Shown: one piece after another, positions 5,929 through 12,555 of the stretch
How positions within the stretch are numbered: position 1 is the first letter of the stretch
How the letters are laid out: each line of letters starts with the position of its first letter
NCBI GenBank assembly: GCA_964556075.1
Contig: CAZKUV010000017.1
Span: 1 to 15,273, forward strand
Origin: JAUIHN01 sp964556075
GTDB taxonomy: Bacteria > Patescibacteriota > Saccharimonadia > Saccharimonadales > Saccharimonadaceae
Length of the DNA stretch: 15,273 nucleotides
Direction: 5' to 3'
Notes under the pieces: model-generated
Database searches by the model: none
What the model was told of the DNA's origin: nothing
What the model saw: only the letters and a program-made list of their open reading frames with translations
Made by a program: the position numbers and the translations under genes

Positions 5929-6306
5929 TTATCTTACTGTCCTGAGGGCTATAAGGGTTCTGTTTACCGCTGCATTGATTACCGCAATCAATAAACCGAC
6001 AAGAATCGCACGCGTAAATGTAATGCTTATGCTAGGGGTTAATAGAATTGCAAAGTACACCATCATGCCATTAATGACTAGCATAAATAATCCGAGCGTA
6101 AGAATTGTGATAGGCAGTGTCAAAATTGTGATGATTGGCTTTATCGATAGGTTCAATAAGGATAATAGCAATCCTCCAATGGCGTAGACACTGATTCCGT
6201 ATGCGGTATCCGCCTTTTCGATGCCTGTACCAAACGTACTGATACCTACCCATAGCACAATCGAGGTAAAAACCCATCGAATGACGAAAACTGCTACTGA
6301 CTTCAT
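5929..6306 (-). CDS. Four-TM phage holin-like family membrane protein (PF04020 type)
   Basis: The product has 125 residues and is almost wholly hydrophobic, with four membrane segments (about residues 5-24, 39-56, 62-88 and 97-115). The signature NLSIKPIITILTLPITILTL followed by GLFMLVINGMMVYF matches the PF04020 family (Mycobacterium membrane protein / phage holin superfamily IV). Such proteins are widespread in bacterial chromosomes and are not evidence of a prophage; their function is unknown. The start ATG (6304-6306) has AAGGA 6-7 nt upstream. It sits 25 nt after the Xaa-Pro peptidase gene in the same operon. Confidence 0.9.
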   Translation of the reverse strand: MKSVAVFVIRWVFTSIVLWVGISTFGTGIEKADTAYGISVYAIGGLLLSLLNLSIKPIITILTLPITILTLGLFMLVINGMMVYFAILLTPSISITFTRAILVGLLIAVINAAVNRTLIALRTVR

Positions 6307-6331
6307 ACGCTATCCTTACTATACCGTTCTT

Positions 6332-7537
6332 TCAGATATCTGTCGATAGTCCCGCGGTCAGGTTAACCGCTCTTTCGTCTGTGACATAAATATCATCTTC
6401 GATTCTAACCCCGATTCCTTCCTTGGGGATATAAATACCTGGCTCAACCGTCAATACCATCCCTGGCATCAACTGCTCGAATCCTCCAAGACTTTCATGC
6501 ACATCGATTCCTAGCCCGTGACTTACCGCATGAGGAAAATAACGATATAGTCCTACTCTGTCATTGTTATGTTTTATGAGCCCCAAGCTAAGCAGCGCAT
6601 CCTGCATTATCTCATTGGATGCATCTATATACTCTCTCAGTCCAAGTCCAGGCTTCACAAGTGCAACAATGCGCTCCATCGCAGTCCGAACTGCTTCATG
6701 GACGTCAACCTGTCGCTGTGTCGGTTGTCCAACGGCATATGTTCTCGTTACATCCCCCGAGTAATGTGTTACCCGAGCGCCAGCATCAATCAAGAGTAAT
6801 TTTCCACGCTCCACACCCGCTGCATTTGAGATGTAATGTAATGTGCACGCATTGCTTCCGCTAGCTGCGATTGGTTCGAACGCGTGATACGCTCCTTGAC
6901 GTCTGAAGCTGTATGTCAGTTCTGCTTCGGCTTCATACTCATACGATATGTCTGATAGTTTTTCTTTTAGTAAAGTAAAGCCTCTCATTGTGACTTCCGC
7001 CGCTCTCTTCATCATTTCAATCTCAGACGGCTGCTTGATAGCCCGAAGCCTCGCGAGATCTCTTCGGCAGTCATTGACCGTAGAAAACCTTGATTGCAAC
7101 AATTCCCTCAGTTTGCCAGGAGCGGGGTTCATTGCGAACTCCGAATTTTCAGCGTAATGCGGCTCGCCGAGCGTGTAGACTGTCCGAGACTGGCTTGATA
7201 GACGTCGGAATAATTCGTCCGTCTCTTTCAGGCTCAGCACGCTATCTACCCCGCTGATACGTTTCGCCTCCTCCGGCGAAAGACTGCCGTCAAAGAGCTG
7301 TTGGGCGCCGTTAATTTCCGGAGCTACAAGCCAGCTTGTTGCGCTAGCACCATCAATGATAAGCTGCCAGTCAGGAAAGTCTATACCAGTCAACCACCAG
7401 AAATTAGCTTCCTGACAAAATGCTGCCGCCGAATCTCCTGCACCCTGCATCTTGGTGAAGGCCGAAAGGACGACGAGTCCACCATCTAACGCGTCAATCA
7501 GCGCGGCTCGGTTACCTTGAAAGAATGCCTTATCCAC
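6332..7537 (-). CDS. pepP: Xaa-Pro aminopeptidase, M24B metallopeptidase
   Basis: The product has 401 residues with an N-terminal AMP_N-type domain (about 1-150) and a C-terminal pita-bread catalytic domain. All five metal ligands are visible: the two Asp residues in LLIDAGARVTHYSGDVTRT, His in HAVSHGLGIDVHE, Glu in LTVEPGIY and Glu in GVRIEDDI. It removes N-terminal residues that precede proline and would finish the breakdown of peptides imported by the binding protein encoded downstream. I cannot tell PepP from PepQ-like specificity, so the symbol is tentative. The start is GTG at 7535-7537. A TATACT box ends 6 nt before it and no properly spaced Shine-Dalgarno exists, so the mRNA is probably leaderless. 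Confidence 0.9.
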   Translation of the reverse strand: MDKAFFQGNRAALIDALDGGLVVLSAFTKMQGAGDSAAAFCQEANFWWLTGIDFPDWQLIIDGASATSWLVAPEINGAQQLFDGSLSPEEAKRISGVDSVLSLKETDELFRRLSSQSRTVYTLGEPHYAENSEFAMNPAPGKLRELLQSRFSTVNDCRRDLARLRAIKQPSEIEMMKRAAEVTMRGFTLLKEKLSDISYEYEAEAELTYSFRRQGAYHAFEPIAASGSNACTLHYISNAAGVERGKLLLIDAGARVTHYSGDVTRTYAVGQPTQRQVDVHEAVRTAMERIVALVKPGLGLREYIDASNEIMQDALLSLGLIKHNNDRVGLYRYFPHAVSHGLGIDVHESLGGFEQLMPGMVLTVEPGIYIPKEGIGVRIEDDIYVTDERAVNLTAGLSTDI

Positions 7538-7543
7538 CCCTTA

Positions 7544-7549
7544 AGTATA
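7544..7549 (-). promoter_or_regulatory. -10 box of the Xaa-Pro aminopeptidase operon (leaderless type)
   Basis: TATACT on the minus strand ends 6 nt before the GTG start, so transcription would begin at the start codon. No good -35 box is seen at the normal distance. Confidence 0.5.
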
Positions 7550-7608
7550 CACTGATTCGTCAGGGTACCTCGAACGAATTAGGTTATGCGAAATGAAGGC
7601 AGTGGCGG

Positions 7609-9105
7609 CTAATTGCTCTCCTGTTCGGTATTATGGAGTATTTTTTTAATCAACTTTGCCTTGGAGGCGCCAACTACTGTTGCGAGCTCGTCCTCACTCA
7701 CGCCAGCCAGTGCGCGAACACTTCCGAATTGACGTATAATCTTCTTCTTCGTTACGGGTCCGATACCTGGAATTTCTTCAAGGATACTCGCGGTTTGTTT
7801 TTTTCGTTTTAGTACCGAATGGTAACTGACAGCAAAACGATGCGATTCGTCTCGAATTCGCTGTAACAATTTCACGGTATGCGACGAATGCGGCAGGCTG
7901 ATGACAATAAACCGATCCGAAGTTTCCACCCGGCCACCAAGCTCCCGCAGTTTCTGACTATTTATCTTCACGCCAGATCGCTCAAAATCCACGACAATCT
8001 GTTCTTCTTTTTTCGCAAGACCAATACACGGCACGTCGAATCCGGCTAGGTCGCGCGCGCTCAGTGCCGCATCCAGCTGTCCCTTACCGCCATCGATGAG
8101 CACCAAATTAGGTATTCCCCACGCTTTTATATTTTTTTCGCTAAATCGACGCTGGATAGTTTCATTCATATTGAAAAAGTCATTGTTTTGATCGATACGT
8201 GTCTTAAATTTTCGATACTCCGCTCGGTCGCTGACGCCATTTGAGAATACCACCATACTGGCGACGACATTGGTGCCTCCCATATGAGAAATGTCGAAGC
8301 CTTCGATTCGGCGCGGCGCTTTCACGAGTCCCAGTACGTCTCTAAGATCGGCTAGGGCTTGGTCTTTGCTAATAGAGAGGAACTCTTTGTCTCCGAACAT
8401 GATCCGCTGCTGGAGTTCCATTAAGTTCCTTAACCGATTTCTTAAAAGCGCGGCGTTTTCGAAATCATGAAGCTTTGCAGCTAGCTTCATGTCCCTCTCC
8501 AACTCCTTGACGAGTTTTTTGCGTCCGCCCTCGAAATATCGAATGAGTTTTCTAAGAACATCTTTGTACTCTTTACTACTCATCGTCGGTGGTGGGACCA
8601 GGCCGATTGACGCTTCTAACGTAGAATCTCCTGGTCGAGGAGGTTTGACATAAAAAGGAAATGTTCTCCTGAGGTACCGGAGCGCCTTTTTGACCGCGTA
8701 CCCGTTATAATACGGTCCAAAATATTCCGCACCATCGTCAACTGGATGTCGAGTCGTCGTCACCGTCGGCCACTCGCTTTTCATGTCGATTCGAATATAT
8801 ATCTGCGATTTATCATCTCTTAGCAGCACGTTATAACGCGGCATGTAGCGCTTAACCATTTCGCTTTCAAGGAACAAGGCGTCTATCTCGCTCTCAGTTT
8901 CAATCCAATCAACGTCATCGATTTCATTCACCAGAGCAATAGTTTTGGCATCAAAGTCCCGAGAATTCTGAAAGTACTGGCGGACACGGTTTTTTAGTAC
9001 CGCCGCCTTGCCGACGTAAATTACCTCACCATTTTTCGCCTTATGAAAATACACGCCAGGCGAACGCGGCAGAGTTGTGAGCTTTGTCTCGAGCTTCTTG
9101 TTCAC
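7609..9105 (-). CDS. uvrC: Excinuclease ABC subunit C, short cysteine-poor form
   Basis: UvrC makes the dual incisions in nucleotide excision repair. The domains are in the normal order. The GIY-YIG nuclease (about 10-90) has GVY, VIYVGK, the catalytic Arg in KNRVRQYF and Glu in LFLESEMVKRYMPRYN. The UVR UvrB-binding motif is at about 195-230, ending LHDFENAALLRNRLRNL. The RNase H-like nuclease has GFDISHMGG, LIDGGKGQL and a late His/Asp region (RIRDESHRF). A C-terminal helix-hairpin-helix pair has EIPGIGPVTKKKI and VVGASKAKLIKKI. At 498 residues it is about 100 short of E. coli UvrC. The Cys cluster and the segment between UVR and the RNase H core are missing. The start is GTG at 9105, preceded by TACAAT with a 7-nt gap and no Shine-Dalgarno. 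Confidence 0.95.
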   Translation of the reverse strand: MNKKLETKLTTLPRSPGVYFHKAKNGEVIYVGKAAVLKNRVRQYFQNSRDFDAKTIALVNEIDDVDWIETESEIDALFLESEMVKRYMPRYNVLLRDDKSQIYIRIDMKSEWPTVTTTRHPVDDGAEYFGPYYNGYAVKKALRYLRRTFPFYVKPPRPGDSTLEASIGLVPPPTMSSKEYKDVLRKLIRYFEGGRKKLVKELERDMKLAAKLHDFENAALLRNRLRNLMELQQRIMFGDKEFLSISKDQALADLRDVLGLVKAPRRIEGFDISHMGGTNVVASMVVFSNGVSDRAEYRKFKTRIDQNNDFFNMNETIQRRFSEKNIKAWGIPNLVLIDGGKGQLDAALSARDLAGFDVPCIGLAKKEEQIVVDFERSGVKINSQKLRELGGRVETSDRFIVISLPHSSHTVKLLQRIRDESHRFAVSYHSVLKRKKQTASILEEIPGIGPVTKKKIIRQFGSVRALAGVSEDELATVVGASKAKLIKKILHNTEQESN

Positions 9106-9112
9106 TGTATAT

Positions 9113-9118
9113 ATTGTA
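9113..9118 (-). promoter_or_regulatory. -10 box of uvrC (leaderless type)
   Basis: TACAAT on the minus strand ends 7 nt before the uvrC GTG. The uvrC start lacks a Shine-Dalgarno, so an internal promoter here would give a leaderless mRNA beside any read-through from the upstream genes. Confidence 0.45.
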
Positions 9119-9130
9119 TCAGTAGAGTCA

Positions 9131-9586
9131 CTATTCGATGGCTGAAGGGGTATCTTGCTCGGTACCTTCTATTTCCACCCTGTATATCAGTCCGTCCCGT
9201 ACGTAAAAATTATGACGCCCGTAGACAAGATCCATAGTTATCGGAAGCGGCTCACCGTCCCGCTCAACCACACGCGCAGGCGTCTTACGTCCATCTGCCC
9301 TTAACAGTCCCTCGTCTTCCGTAAGACCTATGTATTGATCTTTCTCGTTCTCTGGAGTTTTTGGTGACCGCTGATTTGGATTTGGATATGTCCTTCCTTC
9401 GTATGAACATTGCTCAGGATACGACTCCATCCTGGCGCCACCTGCGTCGATACACTCATCGAAATTGCTAACCGTTTTCTTTTCTGGCATAAATGAGAGC
9501 AGCACAATACTTCCAACAATATATAGAACTGCAAGACCGAGCGTTATGGCTGCCCATTTAAATGACACTGCGAACGTTATACTCAT
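9131..9586 (-). CDS. Membrane-anchored protein with I78 inhibitor-like C-terminal domain
   Basis: The product has 151 residues. One N-terminal membrane segment (about 9-32) would place the rest outside the cell. A small two-Cys motif follows: FDECIDAGGARMESYPEQCS. It is a short module found in many exported bacterial proteins of unknown role. The C-terminal part, YIGLTEDEGLLRADGRKT and then ARVVERDGEPLPITMDLV with YGRHNFYVRDGLIYRVEIEG, resembles the peptidase inhibitor I78 (elastase inhibitor) fold, with the Arg-Val-Val, Thr-Met-Asp and Gly-Arg positions kept. It may inhibit peptidases at the cell surface, but this is inferred from a remote match. AGGGGGG lies 5 nt before the ATG at 9586, so it is translated as an operon-internal gene 11 nt after DUF2200. 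Confidence 0.75.
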   Translation of the reverse strand: MSITFAVSFKWAAITLGLAVLYIVGSIVLLSFMPEKKTVSNFDECIDAGGARMESYPEQCSYEGRTYPNPNQRSPKTPENEKDQYIGLTEDEGLLRADGRKTPARVVERDGEPLPITMDLVYGRHNFYVRDGLIYRVEIEGTEQDTPSAIE

Positions 9587-9597
9587 ATATGACCCCC

Positions 9598-9948
9598 CTA
9601 TTGTCGTAATATACTCTTCAATGATTTGCCTCTAGCGAGTTCATCGATTAGCTTATCAAGATACCGGATTTCTTTCATGAGCGGATCTTCAATTTCTTCG
9701 ATACGAACGCCGCAAATTACTCCTGTGATCTTATGCCGTAAGGGATTCAACTTCGGTGACTTTGAGAAAAATGTCTCTAAAGTGTCATCTCCAGCTATTT
9801 TGGCTTCTAACTCACTTTGAGAGAATCCTGTTAGCCAACGAATAATTTCATCAACTTCCTCTTTCGTGCGACCCTTCCTGACAGCCTTAGCGACATAATG
9901 CGGGTATACGCTTGAAAAAGTCATACGATAAATCCGATGTTCTGCCAT
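9598..9948 (-). CDS. DUF2200 family protein
   Basis: The product has 116 residues from ATG 9946-9948, starting MAEHRIYRMTFSSVYPHYV. The stretches VAKAVRKGRTKEEVDEIIRW and LTGFSQ mark the DUF2200 family (PF09966), whose members have this length and an unknown function. A longer reading from 10071 exists, but its extra 41 residues overlap the divergent YdeI-like gene and its promoter, so the shorter start is preferred. A TATACT box lies 6 nt before the ATG and there is no useful Shine-Dalgarno, so translation is probably leaderless. It is the first gene of the minus-strand run that continues through uvrC. Confidence 0.9.
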   Translation of the reverse strand: MAEHRIYRMTFSSVYPHYVAKAVRKGRTKEEVDEIIRWLTGFSQSELEAKIAGDDTLETFFSKSPKLNPLRHKITGVICGVRIEEIEDPLMKEIRYLDKLIDELARGKSLKSILRQ

Positions 9949-9954
9949 GCCCTT

Positions 9955-9977
9955 AGTATACCTGTATGTAGTAAAAT
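9955..9977. promoter_or_regulatory. Overlapping divergent promoters for DUF2200 and YdeI-like genes
   Basis: The minus-strand -10 box TATACT (9955-9960) ends 6 nt before the DUF2200 ATG. The plus-strand -10 box TAAAAT (9972-9977) ends 6 nt before the YdeI-like ATG. Only 35 bp separate the two start codons. Each promoter's -35 region would lie over the other's start site, so the two should compete. Confidence 0.55.
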
Positions 9978-9983
9978 AGAAAT

Positions 9984-10298
9984 ATGATAGCGGTATCTTT
10001 ATCTGTTGGCACTGTACACAACAAGATTCCTGCGGACCTAGAAAAGGTCTTGCTTCGAAATGATGCCGCAAGAAAAACCTGGGAAGATATTACTCCGCTC
10101 GCACGGAACGAGTGGCTATGCTGGGTTGAAAGCGCGACGCTTAACGAAACTAGGAGTCGTCGCGTTCAAAGAGCAGAGGAAGAGCTTGCGGCTGGAGACC
10201 GTAGACCTTGTTGCTGGATCGGGTGCATTCATCGCACCGACAAAGAGATTAGCCCTTCTGTCAAAGCAATACTCGCGAAGCGCAAGAAGTCTTCTTAG
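9984..10298 (+). CDS. YdeI/OmpD-associated (OmdA) family protein
   Basis: The product has 104 residues. It shows the C-terminal YdeI/OmdA family domain (PF13376 type): KIPADLEKVLLRNDAARKTW, ITPLARNEWLCWVESA, ETRSRRVQRAEEELAAGDRR and PCCWIGCIHR. The family is named for a link to bacteriocin protection in enterobacteria; the biochemical role is unknown. There is no signal peptide, so it is likely cytoplasmic. The ATG at 9984 has no Shine-Dalgarno but has TAAAAT ending 6 nt before it. It is divergent from DUF2200 with about 35 bp between starts, and it converges on the acidic small protein gene with a 12-nt gap. Confidence 0.85.
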   Translation: MIAVSLSVGTVHNKIPADLEKVLLRNDAARKTWEDITPLARNEWLCWVESATLNETRSRRVQRAEEELAAGDRRPCCWIGCIHRTDKEISPSVKAILAKRKKSS

Positions 10299-10310
10299 CG
10301 TTATCTGTCC

Positions 10311-10541
10311 TTATTCGATATGAAATCCGTCCGGAAGGTGAGGGTTGTCGAAGTCATCTCCATCCATATCATCATCTAGTTCGGCTGCTCCGGCTAAGCC
10401 TTCATCGTAGTATTCCTGAGCGTCGATGTCGCCATCCGTTTCAGGCCGATCGGCAACTCGTCTATCTTCGTCGGGATCCGGTCCCGCAAACGGCACATCA
10501 TCGTTCTGATCTATTTGCGATGCATCGTTATCGTCCACCAC
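10311..10541 (-). CDS. Small, strongly acidic hypothetical protein (76 aa)
   Basis: The product has 76 residues and a very high share of Asp and Glu, for example DDNDASQIDQNDDVPF and AELDDDMDGDDFDNPHL. No hydrophobic segment or fold signature is seen, so it is probably disordered. It is not recognised; acidic disordered proteins can be partners of basic proteins or metal binders, but nothing here shows that. Two tandem GTG codons (10541 and 10538) can start it. AGGAGGT lies about 7-10 nt upstream, one of the best ribosome binding sites in the window. It follows the DNA glycosylase gene by 67 nt on the same strand and may be co-transcribed. Confidence 0.75.
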   Translation of the reverse strand: MVDDNDASQIDQNDDVPFAGPDPDEDRRVADRPETDGDIDAQEYYDEGLAGAAELDDDMDGDDFDNPHLPDGFHIE

Positions 10542-10608
10542 TCACCTCCTTATTTACACAATCGCTACAATCATTCTTGCAGGCATTTCTTAAAAACGGC
10601 TGATACTT

Positions 10609-11181
10609 TCATTTCTGTGAAACGTATGGATTGTTAGTAATATAAAATCTTCTGATCTCGTGTATCGCTTTAGATATTCCTATTCGCGGACCCACCGTGA
10701 TGTCGCGTTTATCGAGCGGAGGTTTCTCAATCAATGTAATTGGAGGGCGCAATAAGTAATGTCCGGAAAATCTTAGATCGATATCAAGGGCGCGGCAAAG
10801 CTTGCCTGGGCCGTTAGTAAGCGATACGCCGGCTACCCCGCGCCGCTGTTTCATACTTTGTTGGCCTTCAAGTGGCTCGACGGCACGAATTAATACGCCT
10901 GAACCTTCCCCCTCACCGCCACACACTATATTGCAGCAGTAGTGTACGCCATAGATAATGTACACATACAAATGCCCGGCACTTTTAAACATCGCGTGGT
11001 TTCGATTATTCATGCCCTTGAAGGTATGACTGGCTTCATCTGTCTGATCATACGCTTCAGTTTCCACGATACGAACACGCAGGAGACTCCCATTGATGTC
11101 ACGCACCAACTCACAGCCAAGTAACCGTAACGCCGCTTCTTCAGCTGGTACATTGAGCCATTCGAACGCTTTAGAGTCCAT
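10609..11181 (-). CDS. mpg: 3-methyladenine DNA glycosylase (AAG/MPG family)
   Basis: The product has 190 residues, the usual length for bacterial AAG-type glycosylases (PF02245). It excises alkylated and deaminated purines to start base excision repair. Visible motifs are VRIVETEAY with the catalytic Glu, DEASHTFKGMNNRNHAMFKS with the DNA-contact loop, GHLYVYIIYGVHYCCNIVC, GVLIRAVEPLEG and LTNGPGKLCRALDID. The ATG is at 11179-11181. A GATAAT -10-like box ends 6 nt upstream and there is no Shine-Dalgarno, again matching a leaderless start. The acidic protein gene follows on the same strand. Confidence 0.95.
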   Translation of the reverse strand: MDSKAFEWLNVPAEEAALRLLGCELVRDINGSLLRVRIVETEAYDQTDEASHTFKGMNNRNHAMFKSAGHLYVYIIYGVHYCCNIVCGGEGEGSGVLIRAVEPLEGQQSMKQRRGVAGVSLTNGPGKLCRALDIDLRFSGHYLLRPPITLIEKPPLDKRDITVGPRIGISKAIHEIRRFYITNNPYVSQK

Positions 11182-11187
11182 AACGTC

Positions 11188-11193
11188 ATTATC
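11188..11193 (-). promoter_or_regulatory. -10 box of the DNA glycosylase gene (leaderless type)
   Basis: GATAAT on the minus strand ends 6 nt before the ATG at 11181. No convincing -35 box is seen at 17 nt; the inference rests on the repeated spacing pattern in this window. Confidence 0.4.
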
Positions 11194-11288
11194 TCACCAT
11201 ACAACATGCGCTTTATGGAAGTTGGTATTTCATATATCCTTTTATACATCCAGAACGGGCAAGAACTACTAAAGTCAGTACACGACAA

Positions 11289-11425
11289 ACAAAAATACCG
11301 GTGATCAGCCGGTATTTTCGCACTCTTGCAAGAAGTGTTTTTTGCTCATCGGCCCTTTCCTCAATTGTTTATCGGAATGTGCCCCGAGCCAGGCGTAAGT
11401 GTTTCTTTTGGATGTACTTACTGCC
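11289..11425 (-). ncRNA. Candidate short structured transcript (RNA or 14-codon mini-mRNA)
   Basis: A strong minus-strand promoter, a multi-hairpin body and a perfect terminator define a transcript of about 135 nt between the glycosylase and the 311-aa gene. The predicted RNA starts with a hairpin GGC-(A)-GTAAGT / ACTTACGCC (11416-11425 with 11392-11400). Next is GCTCGG / CCGATGAGC, then CACTTCT-TGCA-AGAGTG, then the terminator. It also holds a tiny reading frame, ATG at 11349 to TGA at 11305, encoding MSKKHFLQECENTG, with AGGAAAGG upstream. The stop lies in the terminator loop. I do not see SRP, RNase P, tmRNA or 6S hallmarks. Confidence 0.45.
11292..11318. terminator. Bidirectional intrinsic terminator
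   Basis: A 10-bp perfect stem (AAAATACCGG / CCGGTATTTT) closes a 7-nt loop TGATCAG. The A- and T-tracts allow termination on both strands. It most likely ends the minus-strand short transcript and any read-through from the 311-aa gene. Confidence 0.85.
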
Positions 11426-11428
11426 AGA

Positions 11429-11458
11429 ATAGTACTATAAGCATATTCATTATGTCAA
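11429..11458 (-). promoter_or_regulatory. Strong promoter of the candidate short transcript
   Basis: On the minus strand a consensus TTGACA (plus coordinates 11453-11458), an 18-nt spacer and TACTAT (11429-11434) are present. The start would be at about 11422-11425, at the base of a hairpin. No ordinary gene follows before the terminator, which is why a short RNA is proposed. Confidence 0.6.
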
Positions 11459-11480
11459 GCAAATTAAAAGATAATCGCGT

Positions 11481-12416
11481 CTATCCGCTGGAAAGCGCAA
11501 TGCGGCCGAGTATCCGACGATAAAGCGGTCTATCATCCTCATATGTTTCGATACCGTACGTTTCGTATATGAGGTCTTTTGCCTCCCCGATAACCTCCTC
11601 GACCATCGGTTCGATATCTTCTCGACTATCCACGACATATTCCTGCATTCGTCTGTAAATGTTATCCATTGGTCGGTCGAGGTGGTTTTCGGCATACTGA
11701 CGCGGCATGTCTTCAGGTGATACTTGCTCCGACTCTTCAGCCTTTCTTGCTGTCGATTTCGTTATATAAGCTCCATAGGAAGAGTTCACCTTACCCTTAA
11801 GTAAGTCGCCAACTTGTCTTGGGACACTCCTCGATGCCATCCTGTATGCCAACCCGCCCATAATAACTACTGTTCCGCCCTGGGCAGGAGAAAAATCAAC
11901 GATCGAGGACGTTGCTTCGCTCGCTTCCATAATGATAGCCGTCGTAGCAGTAGATGCCAGGGCAGATAACACCAGAGGATAGAGAAACCGTTCCCCTGGT
12001 CGTTCCGCCATTCGGCGCTTCAGCCGCTCGATTGACGAACTATCCAACCGCTTCTTGAAATCTTCGGTAACTGTGTCTGTTTTCGAAGTTTCAATTAACT
12101 TAAGTCCGGCTTGCTTCGCCTTGTCGACGCTACCGGTCTCATCGAAGATGTTAAGCACACGATTAGCCGTAAGTGTACCGAGAACATCACAGTACACATC
12201 AACCGTTTCAGTAAACTCCTCAATTTCATGTTGTGCGCGCCTCCCGGTCATTAACCTGGCGGCAGATGAGGCAAATCTATGCTCCAGAGCATCGAAATAT
12301 TCTGCGACAGTCGTATCCGCAGCAAGGTCGAGACCGCTGTCAACATGAGCCTTAATGGCTTCCGTCTTGTTTGAAATATCAGCAAGCGAATCCCACGGTT
12401 TTAACTGTTCTATCAC
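11481..12416 (-). CDS. Hypothetical membrane-associated protein (311 aa)
   Basis: I do not recognise this protein. From the GTG at 12416 it has 311 residues (MIEQLKPWDSLADISNKTEA). The N-terminal half is helical and charged (TVAEYFDALEHRFASSAARL, FTETVDVYCDVLGTL). Two moderately hydrophobic segments follow, FLYPLVLSALASTATTAIIM and QGGTVVIMGGLAYRMAS, at about residues 165-220, probably a membrane hairpin. The C-terminal third is polar (MDNIYRRMQEYVVDSREDIE). The longer reading from 12497 adds an Ile-rich translation of AT-rich promoter DNA and is rejected. A near-consensus promoter ends 7 nt before the GTG, so the mRNA is probably leaderless. It is divergent from the basic protein gene at 12556. 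Confidence 0.8.
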   Translation of the reverse strand: MIEQLKPWDSLADISNKTEAIKAHVDSGLDLAADTTVAEYFDALEHRFASSAARLMTGRRAQHEIEEFTETVDVYCDVLGTLTANRVLNIFDETGSVDKAKQAGLKLIETSKTDTVTEDFKKRLDSSSIERLKRRMAERPGERFLYPLVLSALASTATTAIIMEASEATSSIVDFSPAQGGTVVIMGGLAYRMASRSVPRQVGDLLKGKVNSSYGAYITKSTARKAEESEQVSPEDMPRQYAENHLDRPMDNIYRRMQEYVVDSREDIEPMVEEVIGEAKDLIYETYGIETYEDDRPLYRRILGRIALSSG

Positions 12417-12423
12417 AGTAATT

Positions 12424-12452
12424 ATTATAACATATTTTGTGATTATAATCAA
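12424..12452 (-). promoter_or_regulatory. Promoter of the 311-aa protein (clear leaderless example)
   Basis: TTGATT (plus coordinates 12447-12452), a 17-nt spacer and TATAAT (12424-12429) with TG one base before it form the best leaderless promoter here. The GTG start codon lies 7 nt beyond the -10 box. Confidence 0.75.
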
Positions 12453-12523
12453 TTTCCATATCTGTTGAATAGTTAAATAATATACAGCCAGAAACAACGA
12501 TATCCCCTACAGTAGGATTAGTA

Positions 12524-12541
12524 GGCTGGCGCTATCCAGCC
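12524..12541 (+). promoter_or_regulatory. Leader hairpin before the basic protein gene
   Basis: GGCTGG-CGCTAT-CCAGCC is a perfect 6-bp GC-rich hairpin ending 3 nt before the AGGAGG ribosome binding site. CCTAC at 12506-12510 could pair instead with GTAGG at 12521-12525, which overlaps the hairpin, so two folds are possible. It may tune translation; no known class is recognised. Confidence 0.4.
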
Positions 12542-12555
12542 CGATAGGAGGCTAT

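Noticed and set aside
5929..6306. Holin-like protein taken as a sign of prophage
   Set aside because: PF04020-type proteins are common chromosomal genes, and no other phage genes are in the window.
9949..10071. Long N-terminal extension of the DUF2200 gene to 10071
   Set aside because: It would cover the divergent gene and both promoters. The family domain begins at MAEHRIYRM.
11206..11304. Plus-strand 32-codon frame MRFMEVGISYILLYIQNGQE and on, ending in the terminator loop
   Set aside because: No Shine-Dalgarno and no -10 box at the leaderless distance. The minus strand has a far better promoter for this interval. It stays only a remote possibility.
11289..11425. Short transcript as SRP RNA, RNase P RNA, tmRNA or 6S RNA
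   Set aside because: The SRP GGAAGGAAGCAGC-like loop is absent, and the GAGGAAAG match to RNase P lacks the rest of its core. There is no tRNA-like end and no long 6S-type bubble hairpin.
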